From Parus major (Eukaryota > Chordata > Aves > Passeriformes > Paridae), in assembly GCF_001522545.3 (NCBI RefSeq), contig NC_031797.1, positions 4,640,987 to 4,704,986 of the forward strand: a stretch of 64,000 nt of DNA, written 5' to 3'. Made by a program: the position numbers and the translations under genes. Below are positions 62,101 through 64,000 of the stretch, one piece after another. The notes under the pieces are model-generated. The model had not been told where the DNA came from, did not search any database, and saw only the letters and a program-made list of their open reading frames with translations. The number at the start of each line of letters is the position of its first letter. Positions within the stretch are counted from its first letter, which is position 1.

Positions 62101-62333
62101 GTCTGAGAGTGGCTGGAGAGGAGCAGGGGCTGCTTTGTGTCAGTCTCTCTTTTCACAGAGACACCAGATTTCAAGGACATCTCTCACCTCGAACCTCTGA
62201 GAGTTCACTTTCTTCCCTTTCTTGTTCCAGGTGACCCTTGGCTTTGGGTCTCCGGTGGCCTGGCACACGAAGGAGGCCACCCCTCCTGACACACCAATTT
62301 GGTCCACAGGCTTCTTAATGAACACAGGGGGAC
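1240..62333 (-). CDS. PTPRS: PTPRS, internal coding part (Ig1 to D1 wedge), 25 exons
   Basis: Type I membrane receptor tyrosine phosphatase of the LAR family. On neurons it binds heparan and chondroitin sulfate proteoglycans and synaptic adhesion partners, and it signals through cytoplasmic phosphatase domains. Seen here: three Ig domains, eight fibronectin III domains, a membrane-proximal basic cleavage site, one transmembrane helix, the juxtamembrane segment and the start of the D1 wedge. All exon joins keep frame (4085 nt in total). Assignment to PTPRS rather than PTPRF or PTPRD rests on remembered family sequences: the Ig3 stretch [20 protein letters not shown], the juxtamembrane [19 protein letters not shown], and the DSGLSSPL insert. 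Missing from the window are the signal peptide (5') and the D1/D2 catalytic exons (3'). The gene is intact as far as it is visible. PTPRS identity is near certain; bird origin is very likely. Confidence 0.96.
1338..4613 (-). other. PTPRS: Intron between the 48-nt exon and the wedge exon
   Basis: 3.3 kb. It has a short CACAG pentamer run (2020-2044) and is otherwise unique in appearance. No exon was recognised. Confidence 0.75.
2020..2044. repeat. CACAG pentamer repeat
   Basis: Five tandem cacag units in the last intron of the window. Confidence 0.9.
4614..4661 (-). CDS. PTPRS: PTPRS optional 48-nt juxtamembrane exon ([16 protein letters not shown])
   Basis: Read on the minus strand: gttttctgcag|48 nt|gttagt, phase 1 to 1. 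It adds 16 residues, [16 protein letters not shown], and the final A joins GT of the wedge exon to give Ser (LES-MLSHPP). It resembles the remembered mammalian PTPRS stretch DSGLRSPLREPGFHFES at the same place. It is rich in Ser-Pro and acidic residues. Skipping gives QTPG-MLSHPP, the form typical of PTPRF. The donor gttagt is intermediate in strength. Confidence 0.9.
4662..6830 (-). other. PTPRS: Intron upstream of the optional 48-nt exon
   Basis: 2.2 kb with one plus-strand CR1 3' fragment (6175-6308) and an A-rich plus-strand run (4672-4765). The run gives the T-rich tract before the 48-nt exon. Confidence 0.8.
6175..6308 (+). repeat. CR1 LINE 3' fragment
   Basis: Plus-oriented short 3' end, with 'gggctttaaggtgctcccaa' and 'cccaaaccagtctgggat'. 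Confidence 0.85.
6831..6943 (-). CDS. PTPRS: PTPRS exon: juxtamembrane region
   Basis: 113 nt, phase 2 to 1, acceptor gttgtgaag|CAAAAG, donor ACTCCAG|gtaacc. It encodes [19 protein letters not shown] and [18 protein letters not shown]. The acceptor has A before the AG and a T/G-rich tract, so it is only moderate. The trailing G makes Asp with the optional 48-nt exon (G|AT) or Gly with the wedge exon (G|GT). Confidence 0.96.
6944..8639 (-). other. PTPRS: Intron downstream of the juxtamembrane microexon
   Basis: 1.7 kb of single-copy-looking sequence. No repeat, UGCAUG cluster or further exon was recognised. Confidence 0.75.
8640..8651 (-). CDS. PTPRS: PTPRS 12-nt juxtamembrane microexon (K-P-D-S)
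   Basis: Read on the minus strand: cctggacag|CAAACCAGACAG|gtaaga, phase 2 to 2. The join AA|C AAA CCA GAC AG|C AAA AGG gives N-K-P-D-S-K-R-K just inside the membrane. This agrees with the family sequence YKNKPDSKRKDS, which the flanking exons alone cannot supply. Skipping it would give N-K-R-K, so both forms are open. The strong donor makes inclusion likely. Confidence 0.92.
8652..9506 (-). other. PTPRS: Intron between transmembrane exon and 12-nt microexon
   Basis: 855 nt of plain intron. Nothing was recognised. Confidence 0.8.
9507..9664 (-). CDS. PTPRS: PTPRS exon: transmembrane helix
   Basis: 158 nt, phase 0 to 2, acceptor gtcttccag|ACCTAC, donor CAAAAA|gtaaga. It encodes [20 protein letters not shown], then the hydrophobic helix [20 protein letters not shown] followed by LYK. 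The exon ends two bases into the next codon (AA|C, Asn). This is the most conserved part of the receptor outside the phosphatase domains. Confidence 0.98.
9665..11229 (-). other. PTPRS: Intron upstream of the transmembrane exon
   Basis: 1.6 kb of single-copy-looking sequence, AT-rich at 10530-10780. No repeat or exon was recognised. Confidence 0.8.
11230..11445 (-). CDS. PTPRS: PTPRS exon: membrane-proximal segment with furin-type cleavage site
   Basis: 216 nt, phase 0 to 0, acceptor gcttcctccag|CTGGTC, donor GAGGCT|gtaagt. It encodes [34 protein letters not shown] and [17 protein letters not shown]. The RLRR run meets the furin consensus R-X-R/K-R. In this family, cleavage here yields an extracellular E subunit held to the membrane-anchored P subunit. 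Confidence 0.97.
11648..11741 (-). CDS. PTPRS: PTPRS exon: membrane-proximal extracellular segment
   Basis: 94 nt, phase 2 to 0, acceptor aatgtttag|AGCTTTC, donor GAGGAG|gtgagt. It encodes [17 protein letters not shown] and [14 protein letters not shown]. It follows FN8 and precedes the proteolytic cleavage region. Confidence 0.96.
11742..12113 (-). other. PTPRS: Intron after FN8
   Basis: 372 nt of plain intron. Nothing was recognised beyond its splice sites. Confidence 0.85.
12114..12367 (-). CDS. PTPRS: PTPRS exon: second part of fibronectin III domain 8
   Basis: 254 nt, phase 0 to 2, acceptor cccacag|ATCCAG, donor CTGTCCA|gtaggt. It encodes [40 protein letters not shown], and [20 protein letters not shown] ending in VQ. 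The intron before it is only 143 nt. Confidence 0.97.
12511..12608 (-). CDS. PTPRS: PTPRS exon: first part of fibronectin III domain 8, with GC donor
   Basis: 98 nt, phase 1 to 0, acceptor tctccacag|TTTTAC. It encodes [20 protein letters not shown] and [13 protein letters not shown]. The donor reads TACAAG|gcaagt. No GT donor fits the frame, so this is a GC-AG intron; AAG|GCAAGT is the classic strong form of the GC donor. The following exon begins IQYNG, matching the family join PYK-IQYNG. This exon is also the acceptor for the short form (A|TT = Ile after RTLQS). Confidence 0.95.
12609..13277 (-). other. PTPRS: Intron between FN7 and FN8
   Basis: 669 nt. Bases 12614-12695 form a pyrimidine-rich tract on the transcript strand directly before the FN8 acceptor, which serves both long and short isoforms. 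Confidence 0.8.
13278..13868 (-). CDS. PTPRS: PTPRS exon: fibronectin III domains 6 and 7
   Basis: 591 nt, phase 1 to 1, acceptor tgtctcctag|TCCCAG, donor ACCAAG|gtagga. It encodes [20 protein letters not shown] and [20 protein letters not shown] (FN6 and linker). FN7 includes [20 protein letters not shown] (sequon NVT) and [20 protein letters not shown], ending in RTFQLDQ. It is the last exon of the optional FN4-FN7 block. Confidence 0.97.
13869..16218 (-). other. PTPRS: Intron between FN5 and FN6
   Basis: 2.3 kb of unique-looking sequence. A purine-rich plus-strand stretch (15480-15690) is pyrimidine-rich in the transcript. No exon or known repeat was recognised. Confidence 0.75.
16219..16336 (-). 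CDS. PTPRS: PTPRS exon: end of fibronectin III domain 5
   Basis: 118 nt, phase 0 to 1, acceptor ttgccaaacag-type ...aaacag|GAAATG, donor GTGCAG|gtgaga. It encodes [39 protein letters not shown]. It joins in frame to the large FN6-FN7 exon. Confidence 0.96.
16337..18146 (-). other. PTPRS: Intron between meC and the second FN5 exon
   Basis: 1.8 kb. It contains a plus-strand CR1 3' end (17725-17826) and an A-rich run (18039-18066). The latter is T-rich on the transcript strand and lies about 80 nt past the meC donor. Confidence 0.75.
17725..17826 (+). repeat. CR1 LINE 3' fragment
   Basis: Plus-oriented short piece with 'ggcctttaaggtcccttcct' and a degraded terminal 'aggattctgat'. Confidence 0.75.
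18147..18173 (-). CDS. PTPRS: PTPRS 27-nt microexon in FN5 (me[10 protein letters not shown])
   Basis: Read on the minus strand: ctctgcccag|27 nt|gtaagt, phase 0 to 0. It encodes WETDDTAEY. This is the FN5 alternative exon of the LAR family (called LASE-c in LAR), where the insert affects binding of the laminin-nidogen complex. Both splice sites are strong. Skipping keeps frame and joins ADAQ to EMIIAGLQ. Confidence 0.93.
18174..19357 (-). other. PTPRS: Intron upstream of meC, mostly assembly gap
   Basis: 1184 nt, of which 864 (18366-19229) are N. Only about 190 nt on the meC side and 128 nt on the FN5 side can be read, with no repeat recognised in them. Confidence 0.85.
18366..19229. other. 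Assembly gap (864 N)
   Basis: Unread bases in the intron between the first FN5 exon and meC. Frames running through it are artefacts. Confidence 1.
19358..19551 (-). CDS. PTPRS: PTPRS exon: first part of fibronectin III domain 5
   Basis: 194 nt, phase 1 to 0, acceptor ccccgcag|TGCCCA, donor GCCCAG|gtgagg. It encodes [20 protein letters not shown] (N-glycosylation sequon NST), [20 protein letters not shown] and [11 protein letters not shown]. It is very GC-rich with many CpGs. An 864-base assembly gap begins 128 nt downstream in the intron. Confidence 0.97.
19552..20944 (-). other. PTPRS: Intron between FN4 and FN5
   Basis: 1.4 kb, with a short plus-strand CR1 3' end (20500-20580). Nothing else was recognised. 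Confidence 0.8.
20500..20580 (+). repeat. CR1 LINE 3' fragment (degraded)
   Basis: Plus-oriented, with 'tgatccttgtgggtcccttc' and 'cagctcaggatatacagtga'. The match is weak but typical of old CR1 ends. Confidence 0.6.
20945..21250 (-). CDS. PTPRS: PTPRS exon: fibronectin III domain 4 (start of optional FN4-FN7 block)
   Basis: 306 nt, phase 1 to 1, acceptor cctcgtag|AACCGT, donor AAGATG|gtgagg. It encodes [60 protein letters not shown] and ends in VIVRTDED. The acceptor follows a roughly 240-nt pyrimidine-rich stretch on the transcript strand (21251-21490). The exon holds an internal ctg|gtaagt match to a donor site at 21186-21191 (codons Leu-Val-Ser). Confidence 0.96.
21251..21490 (-). promoter_or_regulatory. 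Long polypyrimidine tract before the FN4 acceptor
   Basis: The plus strand is nearly all a/g from 21251 to 21400, then t-rich and a-rich runs to 21490. The transcript therefore has an unusually long C/U tract before the first exon of the optional FN4-FN7 block. Such tracts recruit U2AF and also PTB-type repressors. Confidence 0.6.
21251..26554 (-). other. PTPRS: Intron between FN3 and FN4 (5.3 kb)
   Basis: This is the upstream flank of the optional FN4-FN7 block. The last 240 nt before the FN4 acceptor (21251-21490) is almost pure pyrimidine on the transcript strand. No clear CR1 or coding exon was recognised. The rest is single-copy in appearance, GC-rich around 23650-24100. Confidence 0.75.
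26555..26699 (-). CDS. PTPRS: PTPRS exon: second half of fibronectin III domain 3
   Basis: 145 nt, phase 0 to 1, acceptor catcccag|GTGCTG, donor AGTCTA|gtaggt. It encodes [40 protein letters not shown] and ends in RTLQS. The dangling A gives Lys when joined to FN4 (A|AA) and Ile when joined straight to FN8 (A|TT). Both joins are open and give the long (eight FN) and short (four FN) forms. Confidence 0.97.
26865..26998 (-). CDS. PTPRS: PTPRS exon: first half of fibronectin III domain 3
   Basis: 134 nt, phase 1 to 0, acceptor cggctccag|TTCCTG, donor AAGGAG|gtgagt. It encodes [20 protein letters not shown] and [20 protein letters not shown], then DHSKE. It is followed by a short 165-nt intron. 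Confidence 0.97.
26999..27771 (-). other. PTPRS: Intron between FN2 and FN3
   Basis: 773 nt, of which about 200 nt near the FN2 donor is a minus-strand CR1 fragment (27525-27725). The remainder looks unique. Confidence 0.8.
27525..27725 (-). repeat. CR1 LINE 3' fragment
   Basis: Minus-oriented (the same strand as PTPRS), with 'gggcagggacaccttccact', 'gttgctccaagccctgtcca' and 'gaaatccttcccaaca'. Confidence 0.88.
27772..28353 (-). CDS. PTPRS: PTPRS exon: fibronectin III domains 1 and 2
   Basis: 582 nt, phase 1 to 1, acceptor gattctcag|CACTTCCC, donor AGGAG|gtgagc. It begins [18 protein letters not shown] and continues with [20 protein letters not shown] and [20 protein letters not shown] (FN1). 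FN2 contains [40 protein letters not shown] and ends in QVKTQQG. Two FN domains on one large exon is the usual LAR-family arrangement. Confidence 0.97.
28925..29085 (-). repeat. CR1 LINE 3' fragment
   Basis: Minus-oriented, with 'ggccttaaagcccatccagt' and 'ggctccaagccctgtccaac'. Confidence 0.88.
30121..30511. other. Assembly gap (391 N) inside the Ig3-proximal minisatellite
   Basis: The right edge is in the 49-51-bp array. The left edge ends 'cacacaggtaaggacagg', outside the repeat. Confidence 1.
30512..30650 (-). repeat. 49-51-bp minisatellite 3' of the Ig3 exon
   Basis: Almost three visible units begin 'tgcaggagcagcaggacatg' (30512, 30561, 30612), spaced 49 and 51 bp apart. The array runs straight out of the 391-base N gap, so it is longer than shown. 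Each unit carries catgca twice, which is UGCAUG in the PTPRS transcript. It lies 210-350 nt past the Ig3 donor. Confidence 0.9.
30861..31130 (-). CDS. PTPRS: PTPRS exon: complete Ig domain 3
   Basis: 270 nt, phase 1 to 1, acceptor cgtccacag|TTCGCC, donor GAAAT|gtaagg. It encodes [58 protein letters not shown] and [18 protein letters not shown]. Both disulfide cysteines are present, along with N-glycosylation sequons in NVNITC and ANYTC. A T-rich transcript-strand tract precedes the acceptor. A UGCAUG-bearing minisatellite follows the donor by about 200-330 nt. Confidence 0.97.
32129..32172. repeat. GA dinucleotide microsatellite
   Basis: Run of ag/aaag units; CU-rich in the transcript, about 1 kb upstream of the Ig3 acceptor. 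Confidence 0.93.
37978..38345. repeat. 20/21-bp minisatellite of two interleaved unit types
   Basis: About 18 units start 'gaggggacac' and continue either as 'tgacctggcN' (20 bp) or 'aggtcctggcN' (21 bp). The two kinds alternate irregularly. It lies deep in the meB-Ig3 intron and ends next to a CR1. Confidence 0.93.
38375..38510 (-). repeat. CR1 LINE 3' fragment
   Basis: Minus-oriented, with 'gggctggaagggaccttaaa' and 'gctgctcccagccctgtcca'. It abuts the minisatellite at 37978-38345. Confidence 0.88.
38966..39045 (-). repeat. CR1 LINE 3' fragment
   Basis: Minus-oriented, with 'tggtttgggttggaaggacc' and 'acaccttccactagagcagg'. Confidence 0.85.
39729..39762. repeat. GA microsatellite
   Basis: Imperfect ag run within the meB-Ig3 intron. 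Confidence 0.85.
41039..41074 (-). promoter_or_regulatory. Pair of UGCAUG (Rbfox-type) motifs downstream of meB
   Basis: catgca occurs at 41039-41044 and 41069-41074, giving two UGCAUG hexamers 30 nt apart in the PTPRS pre-mRNA, about 270-305 nt past the meB donor. Rbfox proteins bound downstream of an exon usually promote its inclusion. The role here is inferred. Confidence 0.5.
41344..41355 (-). CDS. PTPRS: PTPRS 12-nt microexon meB (E-L-R-E)
   Basis: Read on the minus strand: aacatccctcag|AGCTACGAGAAG|gttggtgtgg. Phase 1 to 1 gives G|AG CTA CGA GAA G, which inserts Glu-Leu-Arg-Glu between Ig2 (NLYVR) and Ig3 (VRRVAPR). This is exactly the known meB peptide. The donor gttggt is far from the usual gtragt, so inclusion probably needs help. 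In the family, meB sets the Ig2-Ig3 spacing and decides partner choice: Slitrk-type ligands need it, TrkC favours forms without it. Two UGCAUG motifs lie about 270-305 nt downstream in the transcript. Confidence 0.92.
42619..42645. repeat. GA microsatellite
   Basis: Imperfect ag run in the intron upstream of meB. Confidence 0.85.
43381..43446. repeat. 10-bp tandem repeat (ccggaggagc)
   Basis: Six or more exact or near-exact 10-bp units, ending about 34 nt from the donor of the second Ig2 exon on its intron side. CpG in every unit. Confidence 0.92.
43481..43591 (-). CDS. PTPRS: PTPRS exon: end of Ig domain 2
   Basis: 111 nt, phase 1 to 1, acceptor cctcacag|GTGGGC, donor GAGAG|gtaggg. It encodes [20 protein letters not shown] (second Ig2 cysteine) and [16 protein letters not shown]. 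Without meA, the join to 53253 reads RSGGLQIES. The donor is the upstream side of the meB choice. A 10-bp tandem repeat begins about 34 nt into the following intron. Confidence 0.96.
43592..45909 (-). other. PTPRS: Intron between meA and the second Ig2 exon (2.3 kb)
   Basis: Single-copy intron sequence, AT-rich near 44040-44500. No repeat, RNA gene or further exon was recognised. Confidence 0.75.
45910..45927 (-). CDS. PTPRS: PTPRS 18-nt microexon, second part of meA (E-G-T-P-I-R)
   Basis: Read on the minus strand: ctttgttttctttgcag|AAGGTACACCGATCCGAG|gtaaga. Both splice sites are strong and the phase is 1 to 1. It adds EGTPIR, corresponding to the GGTPIR/STPIR part of meA in the LAR family. 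From established knowledge, meA lies on the Ig2 surface and tunes binding to partners such as the IL1RAPL1/IL-1RAcP group. A C-rich (transcript strand) minisatellite starts about 340 nt upstream of this acceptor. Confidence 0.92.
46271..46858. repeat. 12-bp G-rich minisatellite (acagggatgggg), with assembly gap
   Basis: Tandem 'acagggatgggg' units with variants (acagggctgggg, acagggatgggctggg). The array is interrupted by 345 N (46468-46812) and resumes on the other side. It is G-rich on the plus strand and C-rich in the transcript, about 340 nt upstream of the 18-nt meA microexon. Confidence 0.93.
46468..46812. other. Assembly gap (345 N) inside the 12-bp minisatellite
   Basis: The same array flanks both sides, so the missing bases are almost certainly more of it, with uncertain length. 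Confidence 1.
47830..47945. repeat. Degenerate GTTAG-rich stretch
   Basis: Dense, imperfect repeats of gttag/ctagttag, including 'tctagttagggttaggaact'. It superficially resembles telomere repeats (ttaggg) but with only one or two true units, so it is better called a degenerate short-period repeat. Confidence 0.7.
49191..49234. repeat. GGA trinucleotide repeat
   Basis: About 14 uninterrupted gga/gag units; (CUC)n in the PTPRS transcript. Confidence 0.95.
49434..49560. repeat. Minisatellite of GGAATGGAGGGGACAGG-like units
   Basis: Irregular tandem units of 'gggggaatgga', 'ggggaat' and 'ggggacaggggg' between 49434 and 49560. They are purine-only apart from scattered T and C. Confidence 0.85.
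50130..50138 (-). CDS. PTPRS: PTPRS 9-nt microexon, first part of meA (E-T-F)
   Basis: Read on the minus strand: a T-rich tract, ...aacactcag|AGACCTTTG|gtaagttca. The exon is nine bases with a good acceptor and a strong donor. Phase 1 on both sides gives G|AG ACC TTT G, so it inserts Glu-Thr-Phe after RS in Ig2. This matches the remembered mammalian PTPRS insert, which begins ETF. Together with the 18-nt exon at 45910 the insert reads ETFEGTPIR. Splice use cannot be shown from DNA, but the position, phase and residues all fit. Confidence 0.87.
50139..53252 (-). other. PTPRS: Intron upstream of the 9-nt meA microexon (3.1 kb)
   Basis: Mostly single-copy, AT-rich in the middle (51500-52000), with one short CR1-like piece (50985-51060). 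The acceptor of the 9-nt exon is preceded on the transcript strand by T-rich sequence. No other exon was recognised. Confidence 0.75.
50985..51060 (-). repeat. Possible CR1 LINE fragment
   Basis: Minus-oriented short match: 'gggatccaggggtgctctgg', then 'gagaatttcttcctggatct'. This looks like the internal part of the CR1 3' region without the terminal motif. Confidence 0.6.
53253..53441 (-). CDS. PTPRS: PTPRS exon: first part of Ig domain 2
   Basis: 189 nt, phase 1 to 1, acceptor ccccag|AGGACC, donor ATCAG|gtaagg. It encodes [20 protein letters not shown], the first Ig2 cysteine ([10 protein letters not shown]), [12 protein letters not shown] and GRIKQLRS. The donor is the upstream side of the alternative meA site. 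It can join to either meA microexon or directly to 43481-43591, all in phase 1. Confidence 0.96.
53683..54060 (-). repeat. CR1 LINE 3' fragment (longest in the window)
   Basis: Minus-oriented, with 'agaatcattaaggttggaaa', 'catgtccagggatggtgact' and 'aaatttttcctgctatccaa'. It extends further into the CR1 3' region than the other copies and looks like a different, older subfamily. Confidence 0.88.
55050..55268 (-). repeat. CR1 LINE 3' fragment
   Basis: Minus-oriented, with 'atggttaaggctggaaggga' and 'gaggaatttcttcctgggat'. Confidence 0.88.
55711..55748. repeat. TG dinucleotide microsatellite
   Basis: Run of tg with two interruptions (gca, ca) between 55711 and 55748. Confidence 0.95.
58120..58250 (-). 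repeat. CR1 LINE 3' fragment
   Basis: Minus-oriented, with 'atggtttggaagggacctta' and 'gctgctccaagtcctgtcca'. Confidence 0.88.
59285..59545 (+). repeat. CR1 LINE 3' fragment
   Basis: Plus-oriented, with 'aaacacctcaagctgtgcca', 'ggctgcccagggaggtttgg' and 'tggaggtcattccagccttg'. It resembles the older subfamily seen at 53683. Confidence 0.85.
60936..60998 (-). repeat. CR1 LINE 3' end (short)
   Basis: Minus-oriented remnant with 'aattaaggttggaaggaccc' and 'agcacatcatcagtcaaacc'. Confidence 0.7.
61182..61323 (-). CDS. PTPRS: PTPRS exon: second half of Ig domain 1
   Basis: 142 nt, phase 0 to 1, acceptor ...cccccag|ACC, donor CGAG|gtaaag. It encodes [17 protein letters not shown] and [15 protein letters not shown], whose cysteine closes the Ig1 disulfide, and ends in HAKLTVLR. 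It joins in frame to the exon at 53253-53441. Confidence 0.96.
61324..62187 (-). other. PTPRS: Intron inside Ig1
   Basis: 864 nt of plain intron with no repeat or regulatory element recognised. It includes a short AC-rich stretch near 61338-61360. Confidence 0.8.
62188..62333 (-). CDS. PTPRS: PTPRS exon: first half of Ig domain 1
   Basis: 146 nt. The acceptor is preceded by a T-rich tract ending ctcaag, and the donor is GAG|gtgaga. It starts two bases into a codon and ends in phase 0. It encodes [18 protein letters not shown], the first Ig cysteine ([10 protein letters not shown]) and then [15 protein letters not shown]. The four lysines of KKGKK are the family's glycosaminoglycan-binding cluster in Ig1, which binds heparan and chondroitin sulfate. 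The preceding exon, which should carry the signal peptide, was not found up to base 64000. Confidence 0.96.
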
Positions 62334-64000
62334 CTTGAGGACAAAAAGGAAACATCATCAGTGGCAGTCACAAACGCTAATAAACACAATTTGTAATTAA
62401 TAGTAGTGTTGTTGCTGCTATTCTTAATGGTACCACTTTAATTAAACCTCTTGGCCTTTTTCAGAACAGCCTTTACTTCCATTTTACATATGGAGTAACT
62501 CCAGCAGAGAACGATTAAGAGCCTGATCCCACAAAGATATTTCAATGCTGCAAACCCTTTTAGTCCTGAAAAGTGGACTTTTAAATTGTTTTGTACAGGG
62601 GAAATTGTCCTTGCAAAACCCATCTAATGAGCATCACCAAAAGCTGGTAGAGCTGAAAACAACCCTTAGAAACAGTGGACTGCACTTCCCAGCTCCTTGG
62701 AGATGACCAAAATACCAAGGAATGGGAGGAGATTGATAGAAATAGAGCCAGGGAAGGAGCCCACATTGCCCCCACCCACTGGGAATCCTCCTCCCTTGCT
62801 CTAACCTGCTTTCCTTGCACCGTTTCCTCTCATCTAGTTAGTTTAAAATTTATTGAAATATTTAAATCACAAGGCCACAGCTGTGTTCAAATAAAATCAC
62901 TCACATCATAAAGTTGCCGTCTGTTTTCTTGAGAAAAGCAGAGCATGTGACTCTGAAGAGTGTGTATTTATCTGTTCATACTCAAGAATCTATAAAATAA
63001 GATGCAAACAGACTCCCACAGGGCTCGACAGGAGGACAAATGGGAGAAGTCTCCAGGGTCTTTTAGGGGTCGAAAGACAAAAGGAAGCCTTCTCCCCTTC
63101 CCTGCCTGGCGTGGCCAGCAGTATATAAATAAAAGGCACTGAGCAAGCTCATGTGATGCAATCAAGCATTTGTTTCCATGCTGGAGGTAAATACAATTTG
63201 CAGGAGCTGTTTACGTCCCACCGAATGCTGTGTGTACAAAGCACCGCATTTATAAATATCCAAATCTATATTTAGAGGTCAGAGTCTTCTTTGCAATGTT
63301 ACAGCTAAAGGTTATCAAGCAAGTCCCACTGGAGGAACTGGCACTGGGGGATCTGCCTTCCATCTGAGAAAGGTAAAACCCAAACTTTGCTCCAGGCTAA
63401 AATATAAATGCTCACTGTGCCCCTGACTTCCTTCCTCCCCTCCGCTCGATATCTGAAGAGTTTGCAGAAGTCAATTCTGAAGGTACAGCTAAAAACATCC
63501 AGGGCTTTTAAGAACACTTTATTGATGCAAGTTCATTTCCTAAAATAAAAGCCCCAAATAAACCTTAATGTCACGTATACATTTAAATGGGTGCAGGCTG
63601 CATGATGAGAGCGCAGCTGAGGAGAAAAACAAGGTTCTATTTCCATCCTGAAGGAAGGGATGGTGCTCCAAAAACCCCTGAATCTGGAGTCCTTGCTCAG
63701 CATCCCTTTGTGGGGTCCTGTGTTGCCTCGGTGTGGGCGATGGGGGAGCTGAGCTGTCTGTGCACGGGGCTTTTCCTGAGCTCCTGCAATTCCCAGCTGC
63801 CTACAAGGGACTCACCGTTAGGCACAAAAATCCCCACCACCCAAACTATTCTTTTACTCCTCGCTTGGAAAATGGGTGAGAATCAGAGCTAAGTTGTTGA
63901 TCTGAAAATTGCCCAAGCCCCTGAGCTGCAGATTTGATTCCTCCCCGCTCGTGCTCTCCACCTCTGCAGCCCCAGTCACTGCAGCGTTTGTCACCAGCCC
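62334..64000 (-). other. PTPRS: PTPRS intron upstream of Ig1 (partial)
   Basis: Unique-looking, moderately AT-rich intron sequence. No signal-peptide exon was recognised; the only donor-like site in a coding-looking context (near 63816) has no start codon in frame. No repeat family was recognised. Confidence 0.7.

Noticed and set aside
63810..63890. Candidate signal-peptide exon on the minus strand (donor-like CTAACG|gtgagt near 63816 with a hydrophobic stretch VWVVGIFVPN).
   Set aside because: The frame has a stop upstream and no Met, there is no clear acceptor, and it does not resemble the family N-terminus. Only the donor-like site is real.
1..64000. CRISPR arrays, bacterial operons, phage, tRNA or rRNA genes, or a nested second gene.
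   Set aside because: The sequence is vertebrate intron/exon structure throughout. Repeats are minisatellites and CR1, and no cloverleaf or rRNA-like segment was recognised by eye.

Overview
The window is vertebrate nuclear DNA. It carries CR1-type LINE fragments with the ending 'ccaacccaaacca...' (or its complement), short GC-rich exons and fairly compact introns, which together point to a bird, probably a gene-dense microchromosome. The species cannot be read from the sequence.

The whole window lies inside one minus-strand gene, PTPRS (receptor protein tyrosine phosphatase sigma; the chicken protein is called CRYPalpha). I assembled 25 coding exons by hand from splice signals and reading frame, between 62333 (start of Ig domain 1) and 1240 (start of the wedge before catalytic domain D1). 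They total 4085 nt, about 1361 codons, in one continuous frame with no stop. The signal-peptide exon(s) lie upstream beyond 64000. The D1 and D2 phosphatase exons lie downstream beyond base 1. No second gene is supported; other open frames are shadows, repeats or runs across N gaps.

Layout in transcript order (high to low coordinates): Ig1 on two exons (62.3-61.2 kb); Ig2 on two exons (53.4 and 43.5 kb), separated by 9-nt and 18-nt microexons (meA); a 12-nt microexon (meB, 41.3 kb); Ig3 (31.1 kb); FN1+FN2 on one 582-nt exon (28.4-27.8 kb); FN3 on two exons (27.0-26.6 kb); FN4 (21.2 kb); FN5 on two exons around a 27-nt microexon (meC, 18.1 kb); FN6+FN7 on one 591-nt exon (13.9-13.3 kb); FN8 and the membrane-proximal region with a furin-type site (12.6-11.2 kb); transmembrane exon (9.6 kb); a 12-nt juxtamembrane microexon (8.6 kb); juxtamembrane exon (6.9 kb); a 48-nt optional juxtamembrane exon (4.6 kb); wedge exon (1.3 kb). 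FN4-FN7 form a frame-neutral block whose skipping would give the known short form with four FN domains.

The introns hold at least 14 CR1 fragments, several minisatellites (three next to assembly gaps at 18366-19229, 30121-30511 or 46468-46812, two of which are clearly inside arrays), dinucleotide repeats and long transcript-strand pyrimidine tracts. The observations most worth following are the full set of in-frame microexons, a tandem array just 3' of the Ig3 exon that packs the Rbfox motif UGCAUG into the pre-mRNA, a UGCAUG pair 3' of meB, and a GC-AG intron in FN8.
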